64,000 nucleotides of DNA from the NCBI GenBank assembly GCA_038049695.1, contig CP142451.1, positions 47,193,001 to 47,257,000 of the forward strand, in the 5' to 3' direction. This stretch comes from Cinnamomum chago. Its lineage: Eukaryota; Streptophyta; Magnoliopsida; Laurales; Lauraceae. Below the pieces are notes generated by a model. It had not been told where the DNA came from. It was given only the letters and a program-made list of their open reading frames with translations, and did no database searches. Both the position numbers and the translations under genes were made by a program. The first letter of the stretch is position 1; each line of letters opens with the position of its first letter. This document shows positions 9,542 to 20,822 of the stretch, one piece after another.

Positions 9542-9958
9542 GGATTATATTCGCGAATGAAACTGGTTGTACCTTCCGGTTCGTGTCTTCCAGCGGCCCG
9601 GATTGGGTTGTCGGGGACGTAACTTTCGATCCGCCCGTCGGATTCGCCAATATGATATACCGTTGGAAAGCTCGGGACGAGCAGATCGGCGGGGCAAACC
9701 GGCAAGCCCGTTTCGTGCCGCCGGCGGGGTCGGATTCGGCCATTCTCGATGCTGTATCCTCGGTTTTTTGCTCCCCGCTCCCCACGCCCATCGTTCCGAC
9801 ACCAAGAGCACGCACGTCGCCCCCATCGTGGCCCGGAATAGGGGATCGTGATGCCCAAGTGCCCCCTGCATAACTAAACAAAATAAAAAGTGTAATTGCG
9901 AGTGCCAAACGATCAGCGCCCAAGGAGGGAAGGCCGAAGTTGACTTCAAAAGCAAAAA

Positions 9959-10078
9959 GGGGGTGCAACACGAGGACTTCCCAGGAGGTCACCCATCCTA
10001 GTACTACTCTCGCCCAAGCACGCTTAACTGCGGAGTTCTGATGGGATCCGGTGCATTAGCGCTGGTATGATCGCACCC
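9959..10078 (-). rRNA. 5S rRNA: 5S rRNA gene 19 (altered promoter flank)
   Basis: Consensus coding sequence with G-11A in the flank; spacer with AAACGGG, GGGAGGAC and AAATAAAATAAAA, matching genes 5 and 11. Confidence 0.97.
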
Positions 10079-10495
10079 GGATTATATTTGCGAATGAAAC
10101 TGGTTGTACCTTCCGGTTCGTGTCTTCCAGCGGCCCGGATTGGGTTGTCGGGGACGTAACTTTCGATCCGCCCGTCGGATTCGCCAATATGATATACCGT
10201 TGGAAAGCTCGGGACGAGCAGATCGGCGGGGCAAACGGGCAAGCCCGTTTCGTGCCGCCGGCGGGGTCGGATTCGGCCATTCTCGATGCTGTATCCTCGG
10301 TTTTTTGCTCCCCGCTCCCCACGCCCATCGTTCCGACACCGGGAGGACGCACGTCGCCCCCATCGTGGCCCGGAATAGGGGATCGTGATGCCCAAGTGCC
10401 CCCTGCATAACTAAATAAAATAAAAAGTGTAATTGCGAGTGCCAAACGATCAGCGCCCAAGGAGGGAAGGCCGAAGTTGACTTCAAAAGCAAAAA

Positions 10496-10615
10496 GGGGG
10501 TGCAACACGAGGACTTCCCAGGAGGTCACCCATCCTAGTACTACTCTAGCCCAAGCACGCTTAACTTCGGAGTTCTGATGGGATCCGGTGCATTAGCGCT
10601 GGTATGATCGCACCC
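10496..10615 (-). rRNA. 5S rRNA: 5S rRNA gene 20 (C49A, G68U)
   Basis: Same coding allele as gene 6. Upstream spacer instead matches gene 12 (GGGAGGAC, CCCCTATCG at 10898, CCCCGTGCAT, AAATAAAATAAAA), so two block histories meet at this unit. Confidence 0.96.
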
Positions 10616-11032
10616 GGATTATATTCGCGAATGAAACTGGTTGTACCTTCCGGTTCGTGTCTTCCAGCGGCCCGGATTGGGTTGTCGGGGACGTAACTTT
10701 CGATCCGCCCGTCGGATTCGCCAATATGATATACCGTTGGAAAGCTCGGGACGAGCAGATCGGCGGGGCAAACAGGCAAGCCCGTTTCGTGCCGCCGGCG
10801 GGGTCGGATTCGGCCATTCTCGATGCTGTATCCTCGGTTTTTTGCTCCCCGCTCCCCACGCCCATCGTTCCGACACCGGGAGGACGCACGTCGCCCCTAT
10901 CGTGGCCCGGAATAGGGGATCGTGATGCCCAAGTGCCCCGTGCATAACTAAATAAAATAAAAAGTGTAATTGCGAGTGCCAAACGATCAGCGCCCAAGGA
11001 GGGAAGGCCGAAGTTGACTTCAAAAGCAAAAA

Positions 11033-11152
11033 GGGGGTGCAACACGAGGACTTCCCAGGAGGTCACCCATCCTAGTACTACTCTCGCCCAAGCACGCTTA
11101 ACTGCGGAGTTCTGATGGGATCCGGTGCATTAGCGCTGGTATGATCGCACCC
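11033..11152 (-). rRNA. 5S rRNA: 5S rRNA gene 21
   Basis: Consensus coding sequence. Upstream spacer 419 bp with the CGTCGTCCCC and CATCATGGGG form. Confidence 0.98.
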
Positions 11153-11571
11153 GGATTATATTCGCGAATGAAACTGGTTGTACCTTCCGGTTCGTGTCTT
11201 CCAGCGGCCCGGATTGGGTTGTCGGGGACGTAACTTTCGATCCGCCCGTCGGATTCGCCAATATGATATACCGTTGGAAAGCTCGGGACGAGCAGATCGG
11301 CGGGGCAAACAGGCAAGCCCGTTTCGTGCCGCCGGCGGGGTCGGATTCGGCCATTCTCGATGCTGTATCCTCGGTTTTTTGCTCCCCGCTCCCCACGCCC
11401 ATCGTTCCGACACCGGGAGCACGCACGTCGTCCCCATCATGGGGCCCGGAATAGGGGATCGTGATGCCCAAGTGCCCCCTGCATAACTAAACAAAATAAA
11501 AAGTGTAATTGCGAGTGCCAAACGATCAGCGCCCAAGGAGGGAAGGCCGAAGTTGACTTCAAAAGCAAAAA

Positions 11572-11691
11572 GGGGGTGCAACACGAGGACTTCCCAGGAG
11601 GTCACCCATCCTAGTACTACTCTAGCCCAAGCACGCTTAACTGCGGAGTTCTGATGGGATCCGGTGCATTAGCGCTGGTATGATCGCACCC
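11572..11691 (-). rRNA. 5S rRNA: 5S rRNA gene 22 (G68U)
   Basis: G68U without C49A. Upstream spacer standard 417 bp. Confidence 0.96.
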
Positions 11692-12108
11692 GGATTATAT
11701 TCGCGAATGAAACTGGTTGTACCTTCCGGTTCGTGTCTTCCAGCGGCCCGGATTGGGTTGTCGGGGACGTAACTTTCGATCCGCCCGTCGGATTCGCCAA
11801 TATGATATACCGTTGGAAAGCTCGGGACGAGCAGATCGGCGGGGCAAACAGGCAAGCCCGTTTCGTGCCGCCGGCGGGGTCGGATTCGGCCATTCTCGAT
11901 GCTGTATCCTCGGTTTTTTGCTCCCCGCTCCCCACGCCCATCGTTCCGACACCGGGAGCACGCACGTCGCCCCCATCGTGGCCCGGAATAGGGGATCGTG
12001 ATGCCCAAGTGCCCCCTGCATAACTAAACAAAATAAAAAGTGTAATTGCGAGTGCCAAACGATCAGCGCCCAAGGAGGGAAGGCCGAAGTTGACTTCAAA
12101 AGCAAAAA

Positions 12109-12228
12109 GGGGGTGCAACACGAGGACTTCCCAGGAGGTCACCCATCCTAGTACTACTCTCGCCCAAGCACGCTTAACTGCGGAGTTCTGATGGGATCCG
12201 GTGCATTAGCGCTGGTATGATCGCACCC
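12109..12228 (-). rRNA. 5S rRNA: 5S rRNA gene 23
   Basis: Consensus coding sequence. Upstream spacer has GTGTTCC (usual GTCTTCC) at 12274. Confidence 0.98.
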
Positions 12229-12645
12229 GGATTATATTCGCGAATGAAACTGGTTGTACCTTCCGGTTCGTGTGTTCCAGCGGCCCGGATTGGGTTGTCG
12301 GGGACGTAACTTTCGATCCGCCCGTCGGATTCGCCAATATGATATACCGTTGGAAAGCTCGGGACGAGCAGATCGGCGGGGCAAACAGGCAAGCCCGTTT
12401 CGTGCCGCCGGCGGGGTCGGATTCGGCCATTCTCGATGCTGTATCCTCGGTTTTTTGCTCCCCGCTCCCCACGCCCATCGTTCCGACACCGGGAGCACGC
12501 ACGTCGCCCCCATCGTGGCCCGGAATAGGGGATCGTGATGCCCAAGTGCCCCCTGCATAACTAAACAAAATAAAAAGTGTAATTGCGAGTGCCAAACGAT
12601 CAGCGCCCAAGGAGGGAAGGCCGAAGTTGACTTCAAAAGCAAAAA

Positions 12646-12765
12646 GGGGGTGCAACACGAGGACTTCCCAGGAGGTCACCCATCCTAGTACTACTCTCGC
12701 CCAAGCACGCTTAACTGCGGAGTTCTGATGGGATCCGGTGCATTAGCGCTGGTATGATCGCACCC
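12646..12765 (-). rRNA. 5S rRNA: 5S rRNA gene 24
   Basis: Consensus coding sequence. Upstream spacer has AAATAGG at 12923, the first of 12 such spacers. Confidence 0.98.
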
Positions 12766-13182
12766 GGATTATATTCGCGAATGAAACTGGTTGTACCTTC
12801 CGGTTCGTGTCTTCCAGCGGCCCGGATTGGGTTGTCGGGGACGTAACTTTCGATCCGCCCGTCGGATTCGCCAATATGATATACCGTTGGAAAGCTCGGG
12901 ACGAGCAGATCGGCGGGGCAAATAGGCAAGCCCGTTTCGTGCCGCCGGCGGGGTCGGATTCGGCCATTCTCGATGCTGTATCCTCGGTTTTTTGCTCCCC
13001 GCTCCCCACGCCCATCGTTCCGACACCGGGAGCACGCACGTCGCCCCCATCGTGGCCCGGAATAGGGGATCGTGATGCCCAAGTGCCCCCTGCATAACTA
13101 AACAAAATAAAAAGTGTAATTGCGAGTGCCAAACGATCAGCGCCCAAGGAGGGAAGGCCGAAGTTGACTTCAAAAGCAAAAA

Positions 13183-13302
13183 GGGGGTGCAACACGAGGA
13201 CTTCCCAGGAGGTCACCCATCCTAGTACTACTCTCGCCCAAGCACGCTTAACTGCGGAGTTCTGATGGGATCCGGTGCATTAGCGCTGGTATGATCGCAC
13301 CC
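13183..13302 (-). rRNA. 5S rRNA: 5S rRNA gene 25
   Basis: Consensus coding sequence although its upstream spacer matches that of gene 20 (GGGAGGAC, CCCCTATCG at 13585, CCCCGTGCAT, AAATAAAATAAAA), so a block boundary lies at the gene-spacer junction. Private GTCAGATTC at 13493. Confidence 0.97.
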
Positions 13303-13719
13303 GGATTATATTCGCGAATGAAACTGGTTGTACCTTCCGGTTCGTGTCTTCCAGCGGCCCGGATTGGGTTGTCGGGGACGTAACTTTCGATCCGCCCGTC
13401 GGATTCGCCAATATGATATACCGTTGGAAAGCTCGGGACGAGCAGATCGGCGGGGCAAACAGGCAAGCCCGTTTCGTGCCGCCGGCGGGGTCAGATTCGG
13501 CCATTCTCGATGCTGTATCCTCGGTTTTTTGCTCCCCGCTCCCCACGCCCATCGTTCCGACACCGGGAGGACGCACGTCGCCCCTATCGTGGCCCGGAAT
13601 AGGGGATCGTGATGCCCAAGTGCCCCGTGCATAACTAAATAAAATAAAAAGTGTAATTGCGAGTGCCAAACGATCAGCGCCCAAGGAGGGAAGGCCGAAG
13701 TTGACTTCAAAAGCAAAAA

Positions 13720-13839
13720 GGGGGTGCAACACGAGGACTTCCCAGGAGGTCACCCATCCTAGTACTACTCTCGCCCAAGCACGCTTAACTGCGGAGTTCT
13801 GATGGGATCCGGTGCATTAGCGCTGGTATGATCGCACCC
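13720..13839 (-). rRNA. 5S rRNA: 5S rRNA gene 26
   Basis: Consensus coding sequence. Upstream spacer 419 bp with CGTCGTCCCC and CATCATGGGG; the last spacer longer than 417 bp in the window. Confidence 0.98.
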
Positions 13840-14258
13840 GGATTATATTCGCGAATGAAACTGGTTGTACCTTCCGGTTCGTGTCTTCCAGCGGCCCGGA
13901 TTGGGTTGTCGGGGACGTAACTTTCGATCCGCCCGTCGGATTCGCCAATATGATATACCGTTGGAAAGCTCGGGACGAGCAGATCGGCGGGGCAAACAGG
14001 CAAGCCCGTTTCGTGCCGCCGGCGGGGTCGGATTCGGCCATTCTCGATGCTGTATCCTCGGTTTTTTGCTCCCCGCTCCCCACGCCCATCGTTCCGACAC
14101 CGGGAGCACGCACGTCGTCCCCATCATGGGGCCCGGAATAGGGGATCGTGATGCCCAAGTGCCCCCTGCATAACTAAACAAAATAAAAAGTGTAATTGCG
14201 AGTGCCAAACGATCAGCGCCCAAGGAGGGAAGGCCGAAGTTGACTTCAAAAGCAAAAA

Positions 14259-14378
14259 GGGGGTGCAACACGAGGACTTCCCAGGAGGTCACCCATCCTA
14301 GTACTACTCTAGCCCAAGCACGCTTAACTGCGGAGTTCTGATGGGATCCGGTGCATTAGCGCTGGTATGATCGCACCC
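14259..14378 (-). rRNA. 5S rRNA: 5S rRNA gene 27 (G68U)
   Basis: Counterpart of gene 22 in the 5-unit repeat. Upstream spacer standard. Confidence 0.96.
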
Positions 14379-14795
14379 GGATTATATTCGCGAATGAAAC
14401 TGGTTGTACCTTCCGGTTCGTGTCTTCCAGCGGCCCGGATTGGGTTGTCGGGGACGTAACTTTCGATCCGCCCGTCGGATTCGCCAATATGATATACCGT
14501 TGGAAAGCTCGGGACGAGCAGATCGGCGGGGCAAACAGGCAAGCCCGTTTCGTGCCGCCGGCGGGGTCGGATTCGGCCATTCTCGATGCTGTATCCTCGG
14601 TTTTTTGCTCCCCGCTCCCCACGCCCATCGTTCCGACACCGGGAGCACGCACGTCGCCCCCATCGTGGCCCGGAATAGGGGATCGTGATGCCCAAGTGCC
14701 CCCTGCATAACTAAACAAAATAAAAAGTGTAATTGCGAGTGCCAAACGATCAGCGCCCAAGGAGGGAAGGCCGAAGTTGACTTCAAAAGCAAAAA

Positions 14796-14915
14796 GGGGG
14801 TGCAACACGAGGACTTCCCAGGAGGTCACCCATCCTAGTACTACTCTCGCCCAAGCACGCTTAACTGCGGAGTTCTGATGGGATCCGGTGCATTAGCGCT
14901 GGTATGATCGCACCC
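14796..14915 (-). rRNA. 5S rRNA: 5S rRNA gene 28
   Basis: Consensus coding sequence. Upstream spacer has GTGTTCC, as gene 23. Confidence 0.98.
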
Positions 14916-15332
14916 GGATTATATTCGCGAATGAAACTGGTTGTACCTTCCGGTTCGTGTGTTCCAGCGGCCCGGATTGGGTTGTCGGGGACGTAACTTT
15001 CGATCCGCCCGTCGGATTCGCCAATATGATATACCGTTGGAAAGCTCGGGACGAGCAGATCGGCGGGGCAAACAGGCAAGCCCGTTTCGTGCCGCCGGCG
15101 GGGTCGGATTCGGCCATTCTCGATGCTGTATCCTCGGTTTTTTGCTCCCCGCTCCCCACGCCCATCGTTCCGACACCGGGAGCACGCACGTCGCCCCCAT
15201 CGTGGCCCGGAATAGGGGATCGTGATGCCCAAGTGCCCCCTGCATAACTAAACAAAATAAAAAGTGTAATTGCGAGTGCCAAACGATCAGCGCCCAAGGA
15301 GGGAAGGCCGAAGTTGACTTCAAAAGCAAAAA

Positions 15333-15452
15333 GGGGGTGCAACACGAGGACTTCCCAGGAGGTCACCCATCCTAGTACTACTCTCGCCCAAGCACGCTTA
15401 ACTGCGGAGTTCTGATGGGATCCGGTGCATTAGCGCTGGTATGATCGCACCC
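15333..15452 (-). rRNA. 5S rRNA: 5S rRNA gene 29
   Basis: Consensus coding sequence. Upstream spacer has AAATAGG. Here the block AAATAGG, GATGCCGTA, altered gene, AAACAGTC starts, which recurs through the right domain. Confidence 0.98.
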
Positions 15453-15869
15453 GGATTATATTCGCGAATGAAACTGGTTGTACCTTCCGGTTCGTGTCTT
15501 CCAGCGGCCCGGATTGGGTTGTCGGGGACGTAACTTTCGATCCGCCCGTCGGATTCGCCAATATGATATACCGTTGGAAAGCTCGGGACGAGCAGATCGG
15601 CGGGGCAAATAGGCAAGCCCGTTTCGTGCCGCCGGCGGGGTCGGATTCGGCCATTCTCGATGCTGTATCCTCGGTTTTTTGCTCCCCGCTCCCCACGCCC
15701 ATCGTTCCGACACCGGGAGCACGCACGTCGCCCCCATCGTGGCCCGGAATAGGGGATCGTGATGCCCAAGTGCCCCCTGCATAACTAAACAAAATAAAAA
15801 GTGTAATTGCGAGTGCCAAACGATCAGCGCCCAAGGAGGGAAGGCCGAAGTTGACTTCAAAAGCAAAAA

Positions 15870-15989
15870 GGGGGTGCAACACGAGGACTTCCCAGGAGGT
15901 CACCCATCCTAGTACTACTCTCGCCCAAGCACGCTTAACTGCGGAGTTCTGATGGGATCCGGTGCATTAGCGCTGGTATGATCGCACCC
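15870..15989 (-). rRNA. 5S rRNA: 5S rRNA gene 30
   Basis: Consensus coding sequence. Upstream spacer has GATGCCGTA (usual GATGCTGTA) at 16201, first of eight. Confidence 0.98.
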
Positions 15990-16406
15990 GGATTATATTC
16001 GCGAATGAAACTGGTTGTACCTTCCGGTTCGTGTCTTCCAGCGGCCCGGATTGGGTTGTCGGGGACGTAACTTTCGATCCGCCCGTCGGATTCGCCAATA
16101 TGATATACCGTTGGAAAGCTCGGGACGAGCAGATCGGCGGGGCAAACAGGCAAGCCCGTTTCGTGCCGCCGGCGGGGTCGGATTCGGCCATTCTCGATGC
16201 CGTATCCTCGGTTTTTTGCTCCCCGCTCCCCACGCCCATCGTTCCGACACCGGGAGCACGCACGTCGCCCCCATCGTGGCCCGGAATAGGGGATCGTGAT
16301 GCCCAAGTGCCCCCTGCATAACTAAACAAAATAAAAAGTGTAATTGCGAGTGCCAAACGATCAGCGCCCAAGGAGGGAAGGCCGAAGTTGACTTCAAAAG
16401 CAAAAA

Positions 16407-16526
16407 GGGGGTGCAACACGAGGACTTCCCAGGAGGTCAATCATCCTAGTACTACTCTCGCCCAAGCACGCTTAACTGCGGAGTTCTGATGGGATTCGGT
16501 GCATTAGCGCTGGTATGATCGCACCC
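16407..16526 (-). rRNA. 5S rRNA: 5S rRNA gene 31 (G31A, G86A, G87U)
   Basis: First copy of the triple allele: box C reads GGATGATTGACC and the BamHI site is lost through G31A. G86A also unpairs the top of helix IV. Upstream spacer has AAACAGTC, GGGAGGAC and private CCGTCAGATTC at 16625. Confidence 0.95.
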
Positions 16527-16943
16527 GGATTATATTCGCGAATGAAACTGGTTGTACCTTCCGGTTCGTGTCTTCCAGCGGCCCGGATTGGGTTGTCGGG
16601 GACGTAACTTTCGATCCGCCCGTCAGATTCGCCAATATGATATACCGTTGGAAAGCTCGGGACGAGCAGATCGGCGGGGCAAACAGTCAAGCCCGTTTCG
16701 TGCCGCCGGCGGGGTCGGATTCGGCCATTCTCGATGCTGTATCCTCGGTTTTTTGCTCCCCGCTCCCCACGCCCATCGTTCCGACACCGGGAGGACGCAC
16801 GTCGCCCCCATCGTGGCCCGGAATAGGGGATCGTGATGCCCAAGTGCCCCCTGCATAACTAAACAAAATAAAAAGTGTAATTGCGAGTGCCAAACGATCA
16901 GCGCCCAAGGAGGGAAGGCCGAAGTTGACTTCAAAAGCAAAAA

Positions 16944-17063
16944 GGGGGTGCAACACGAGGACTTCACAGGAGGTCACCCATCTTAGTACTACTCTCGCCC
17001 AAGCACGCTTAACTGCGGAGTTCTGATGGGATCCGGTGCATTAGCGCTGGTATGATCGCACCC
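16944..17063 (-). rRNA. 5S rRNA: 5S rRNA gene 32 (G81A, G98U)
   Basis: First copy of the commonest altered allele. G81A lies in box C; with G98U it should weaken helix IV (C78-G98 and G81-C95 pairs). Upstream spacer standard. Confidence 0.95.
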
Positions 17064-17480
17064 GGATTATATTCGCGAATGAAACTGGTTGTACCTTCCG
17101 GTTCGTGTCTTCCAGCGGCCCGGATTGGGTTGTCGGGGACGTAACTTTCGATCCGCCCGTCGGATTCGCCAATATGATATACCGTTGGAAAGCTCGGGAC
17201 GAGCAGATCGGCGGGGCAAACAGGCAAGCCCGTTTCGTGCCGCCGGCGGGGTCGGATTCGGCCATTCTCGATGCTGTATCCTCGGTTTTTTGCTCCCCGC
17301 TCCCCACGCCCATCGTTCCGACACCGGGAGCACGCACGTCGCCCCCATCGTGGCCCGGAATAGGGGATCGTGATGCCCAAGTGCCCCCTGCATAACTAAA
17401 CAAAATAAAAAGTGTAATTGCGAGTGCCAAACGATCAGCGCCCAAGGAGGGAAGGCCGAAGTTGACTTCAAAAGCAAAAA

Positions 17481-17600
17481 GGGGGTGCAACACGAGGACT
17501 TCACAGGAGGTCACCCATCTTAGTACTACTCTCGCCCAAGCACGCTTAACTGCGGAGTTCTGATGGGATCCGGTGCATTAGCGCTGGTATGATCGCACCC
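17481..17600 (-). rRNA. 5S rRNA: 5S rRNA gene 33 (G81A, G98U)
   Basis: Same allele as gene 32. Upstream spacer has AAACAGTC with the usual GGGAGCAC, plus private ATTGTGAG at 17958. Confidence 0.95.
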
Positions 17601-18017
17601 GGATTATATTCGCGAATGAAACTGGTTGTACCTTCCGGTTCGTGTCTTCCAGCGGCCCGGATTGGGTTGTCGGGGACGTAACTTTCGATCCGCCCGTCGG
17701 ATTCGCCAATATGATATACCGTTGGAAAGCTCGGGACGAGCAGATCGGCGGGGCAAACAGTCAAGCCCGTTTCGTGCCGCCGGCGGGGTCGGATTCGGCC
17801 ATTCTCGATGCTGTATCCTCGGTTTTTTGCTCCCCGCTCCCCACGCCCATCGTTCCGACACCGGGAGCACGCACGTCGCCCCCATCGTGGCCCGGAATAG
17901 GGGATCGTGATGCCCAAGTGCCCCCTGCATAACTAAACAAAATAAAAAGTGTAATTGTGAGTGCCAAACGATCAGCGCCCAAGGAGGGAAGGCCGAAGTT
18001 GACTTCAAAAGCAAAAA

Positions 18018-18137
18018 GGGGGTCTAACACGAGGACTTCCCAGGAGGTCACCCATCCTAGTACTACTCTCGCCCAAGCACGCTTAACTGCGGAGTTCTGA
18101 TGGGATCCGGTGCATTAGCGCTGGTATGATCGCACCC
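18018..18137 (-). rRNA. 5S rRNA: 5S rRNA gene 34 (G113A, C114G)
   Basis: First copy of the helix I allele: the 3' end reads GTGTTAGACCCC, giving C6-A113 and G5-G114 mismatches. Upstream spacer standard. Confidence 0.95.
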
Positions 18138-18554
18138 GGATTATATTCGCGAATGAAACTGGTTGTACCTTCCGGTTCGTGTCTTCCAGCGGCCCGGATT
18201 GGGTTGTCGGGGACGTAACTTTCGATCCGCCCGTCGGATTCGCCAATATGATATACCGTTGGAAAGCTCGGGACGAGCAGATCGGCGGGGCAAACAGGCA
18301 AGCCCGTTTCGTGCCGCCGGCGGGGTCGGATTCGGCCATTCTCGATGCTGTATCCTCGGTTTTTTGCTCCCCGCTCCCCACGCCCATCGTTCCGACACCG
18401 GGAGCACGCACGTCGCCCCCATCGTGGCCCGGAATAGGGGATCGTGATGCCCAAGTGCCCCCTGCATAACTAAACAAAATAAAAAGTGTAATTGCGAGTG
18501 CCAAACGATCAGCGCCCAAGGAGGGAAGGCCGAAGTTGACTTCAAAAGCAAAAA

Positions 18555-18674
18555 GGGGGTGCAACACGAGGACTTCCCAGGAGGTCACCCATCCTAGTAC
18601 TACTCTCGCCCAAGCACGCTTAACTGCGGAGTTCTGATGGGATCCGGTGCATTAGCGCTGGTATGATCGCACCC
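18555..18674 (-). rRNA. 5S rRNA: 5S rRNA gene 35
   Basis: Consensus coding sequence. Upstream spacer has GGGTTTTCGG (usual GGGTTGTCGG) at about 18743, first of six. Confidence 0.98.
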
Positions 18675-19091
18675 GGATTATATTCGCGAATGAAACTGGT
18701 TGTACCTTCCGGTTCGTGTCTTCCAGCGGCCCGGATTGGGTTTTCGGGGACGTAACTTTCGATCCGCCCGTCGGATTCGCCAATATGATATACCGTTGGA
18801 AAGCTCGGGACGAGCAGATCGGCGGGGCAAACAGGCAAGCCCGTTTCGTGCCGCCGGCGGGGTCGGATTCGGCCATTCTCGATGCTGTATCCTCGGTTTT
18901 TTGCTCCCCGCTCCCCACGCCCATCGTTCCGACACCGGGAGCACGCACGTCGCCCCCATCGTGGCCCGGAATAGGGGATCGTGATGCCCAAGTGCCCCCT
19001 GCATAACTAAACAAAATAAAAAGTGTAATTGCGAGTGCCAAACGATCAGCGCCCAAGGAGGGAAGGCCGAAGTTGACTTCAAAAGCAAAAA

Positions 19092-19211
19092 GGGGGTGCA
19101 ACACGAGGACTTCCCAGGAGGTCACCCATCCTAGTACTACTCTCGCCCAAGCACGCTTAACTGCGGAGTTCTGATGGGATCCGGTGCATTAGCGCTGGTA
19201 TGATCGCACCC
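19092..19211 (-). rRNA. 5S rRNA: 5S rRNA gene 36
   Basis: Consensus coding sequence. Upstream spacer again has GGGTTTTCGG; the only place where two such spacers are adjacent, suggesting a local one-unit duplication. Confidence 0.98.
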
Positions 19212-19628
19212 GGATTATATTCGCGAATGAAACTGGTTGTACCTTCCGGTTCGTGTCTTCCAGCGGCCCGGATTGGGTTTTCGGGGACGTAACTTTCGAT
19301 CCGCCCGTCGGATTCGCCAATATGATATACCGTTGGAAAGCTCGGGACGAGCAGATCGGCGGGGCAAACAGGCAAGCCCGTTTCGTGCCGCCGGCGGGGT
19401 CGGATTCGGCCATTCTCGATGCTGTATCCTCGGTTTTTTGCTCCCCGCTCCCCACGCCCATCGTTCCGACACCGGGAGCACGCACGTCGCCCCCATCGTG
19501 GCCCGGAATAGGGGATCGTGATGCCCAAGTGCCCCCTGCATAACTAAACAAAATAAAAAGTGTAATTGCGAGTGCCAAACGATCAGCGCCCAAGGAGGGA
19601 AGGCCGAAGTTGACTTCAAAAGCAAAAA

Positions 19629-19748
19629 GGGGGTGCAACACGAGGACTTCCCAGGAGGTCACCCATCCTAGTACTACTCTCGCCCAAGCACGCTTAACTG
19701 CGGAGTTCTGATGGGATCCGGTGCATTAGCGCTGGTATGATCGCACCC
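19629..19748 (-). rRNA. 5S rRNA: 5S rRNA gene 37
   Basis: Consensus coding sequence. Upstream spacer standard. Confidence 0.98.
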
Positions 19749-20165
19749 GGATTATATTCGCGAATGAAACTGGTTGTACCTTCCGGTTCGTGTCTTCCAG
19801 CGGCCCGGATTGGGTTGTCGGGGACGTAACTTTCGATCCGCCCGTCGGATTCGCCAATATGATATACCGTTGGAAAGCTCGGGACGAGCAGATCGGCGGG
19901 GCAAACAGGCAAGCCCGTTTCGTGCCGCCGGCGGGGTCGGATTCGGCCATTCTCGATGCTGTATCCTCGGTTTTTTGCTCCCCGCTCCCCACGCCCATCG
20001 TTCCGACACCGGGAGCACGCACGTCGCCCCCATCGTGGCCCGGAATAGGGGATCGTGATGCCCAAGTGCCCCCTGCATAACTAAACAAAATAAAAAGTGT
20101 AATTGCGAGTGCCAAACGATCAGCGCCCAAGGAGGGAAGGCCGAAGTTGACTTCAAAAGCAAAAA

Positions 20166-20285
20166 GGGGGTCTAACACGAGGACTTCCCAGGAGGTCACC
20201 CATCCTAGTACTACTCTCGCCCAAGCACGCTTAACTGCGGAGTTCTGATGGGATCCGGTGCATTAGCGCTGGTATGATCGCACCC
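20166..20285 (-). rRNA. 5S rRNA: 5S rRNA gene 38 (G113A, C114G)
   Basis: Helix I allele. Upstream spacer standard. Confidence 0.95.
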
Positions 20286-20702
20286 GGATTATATTCGCGA
20301 ATGAAACTGGTTGTACCTTCCGGTTCGTGTCTTCCAGCGGCCCGGATTGGGTTGTCGGGGACGTAACTTTCGATCCGCCCGTCGGATTCGCCAATATGAT
20401 ATACCGTTGGAAAGCTCGGGACGAGCAGATCGGCGGGGCAAACAGGCAAGCCCGTTTCGTGCCGCCGGCGGGGTCGGATTCGGCCATTCTCGATGCTGTA
20501 TCCTCGGTTTTTTGCTCCCCGCTCCCCACGCCCATCGTTCCGACACCGGGAGCACGCACGTCGCCCCCATCGTGGCCCGGAATAGGGGATCGTGATGCCC
20601 AAGTGCCCCCTGCATAACTAAACAAAATAAAAAGTGTAATTGCGAGTGCCAAACGATCAGCGCCCAAGGAGGGAAGGCCGAAGTTGACTTCAAAAGCAAA
20701 AA

Positions 20703-20822
20703 GGGGGTGCAACACGAGGACTTCCCAGGAGGTCACCCATCCTAGTACTACTCTCGCCCAAGCACGCTTAACTGCGGAGTTCTGATGGGATCCGGTGCAT
20801 TAGCGCTGGTATGATCGCACCC
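20703..20822 (-). rRNA. 5S rRNA: 5S rRNA gene 39
   Basis: Consensus coding sequence. Upstream spacer standard. Confidence 0.98.

Larger units (their letters stand above)
7535..10615. repeat. Higher-order block A, copy 2 (genes 15-20)
   Basis: Second copy of the block at 1-3081. The match ends after gene 20, whose upstream spacer instead follows the gene 12 pattern. Confidence 0.85.
10616..13302. repeat. Higher-order block B, copy 1 (5 units)
   Basis: Matches 13303-15989 directly in tandem at 2687 bp. Shared ordered markers: GGGAGGAC with CCCCTATCG and CCCCGTGCAT; CATCATGGGG; a G68U gene; GTGTTCC; AAATAGG. Confidence 0.88.
13303..15989. repeat. Higher-order block B, copy 2 (5 units)
   Basis: Tandem copy of 10616-13302 with one private difference noticed (GTCAGATTC at 13493). 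Confidence 0.88.
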
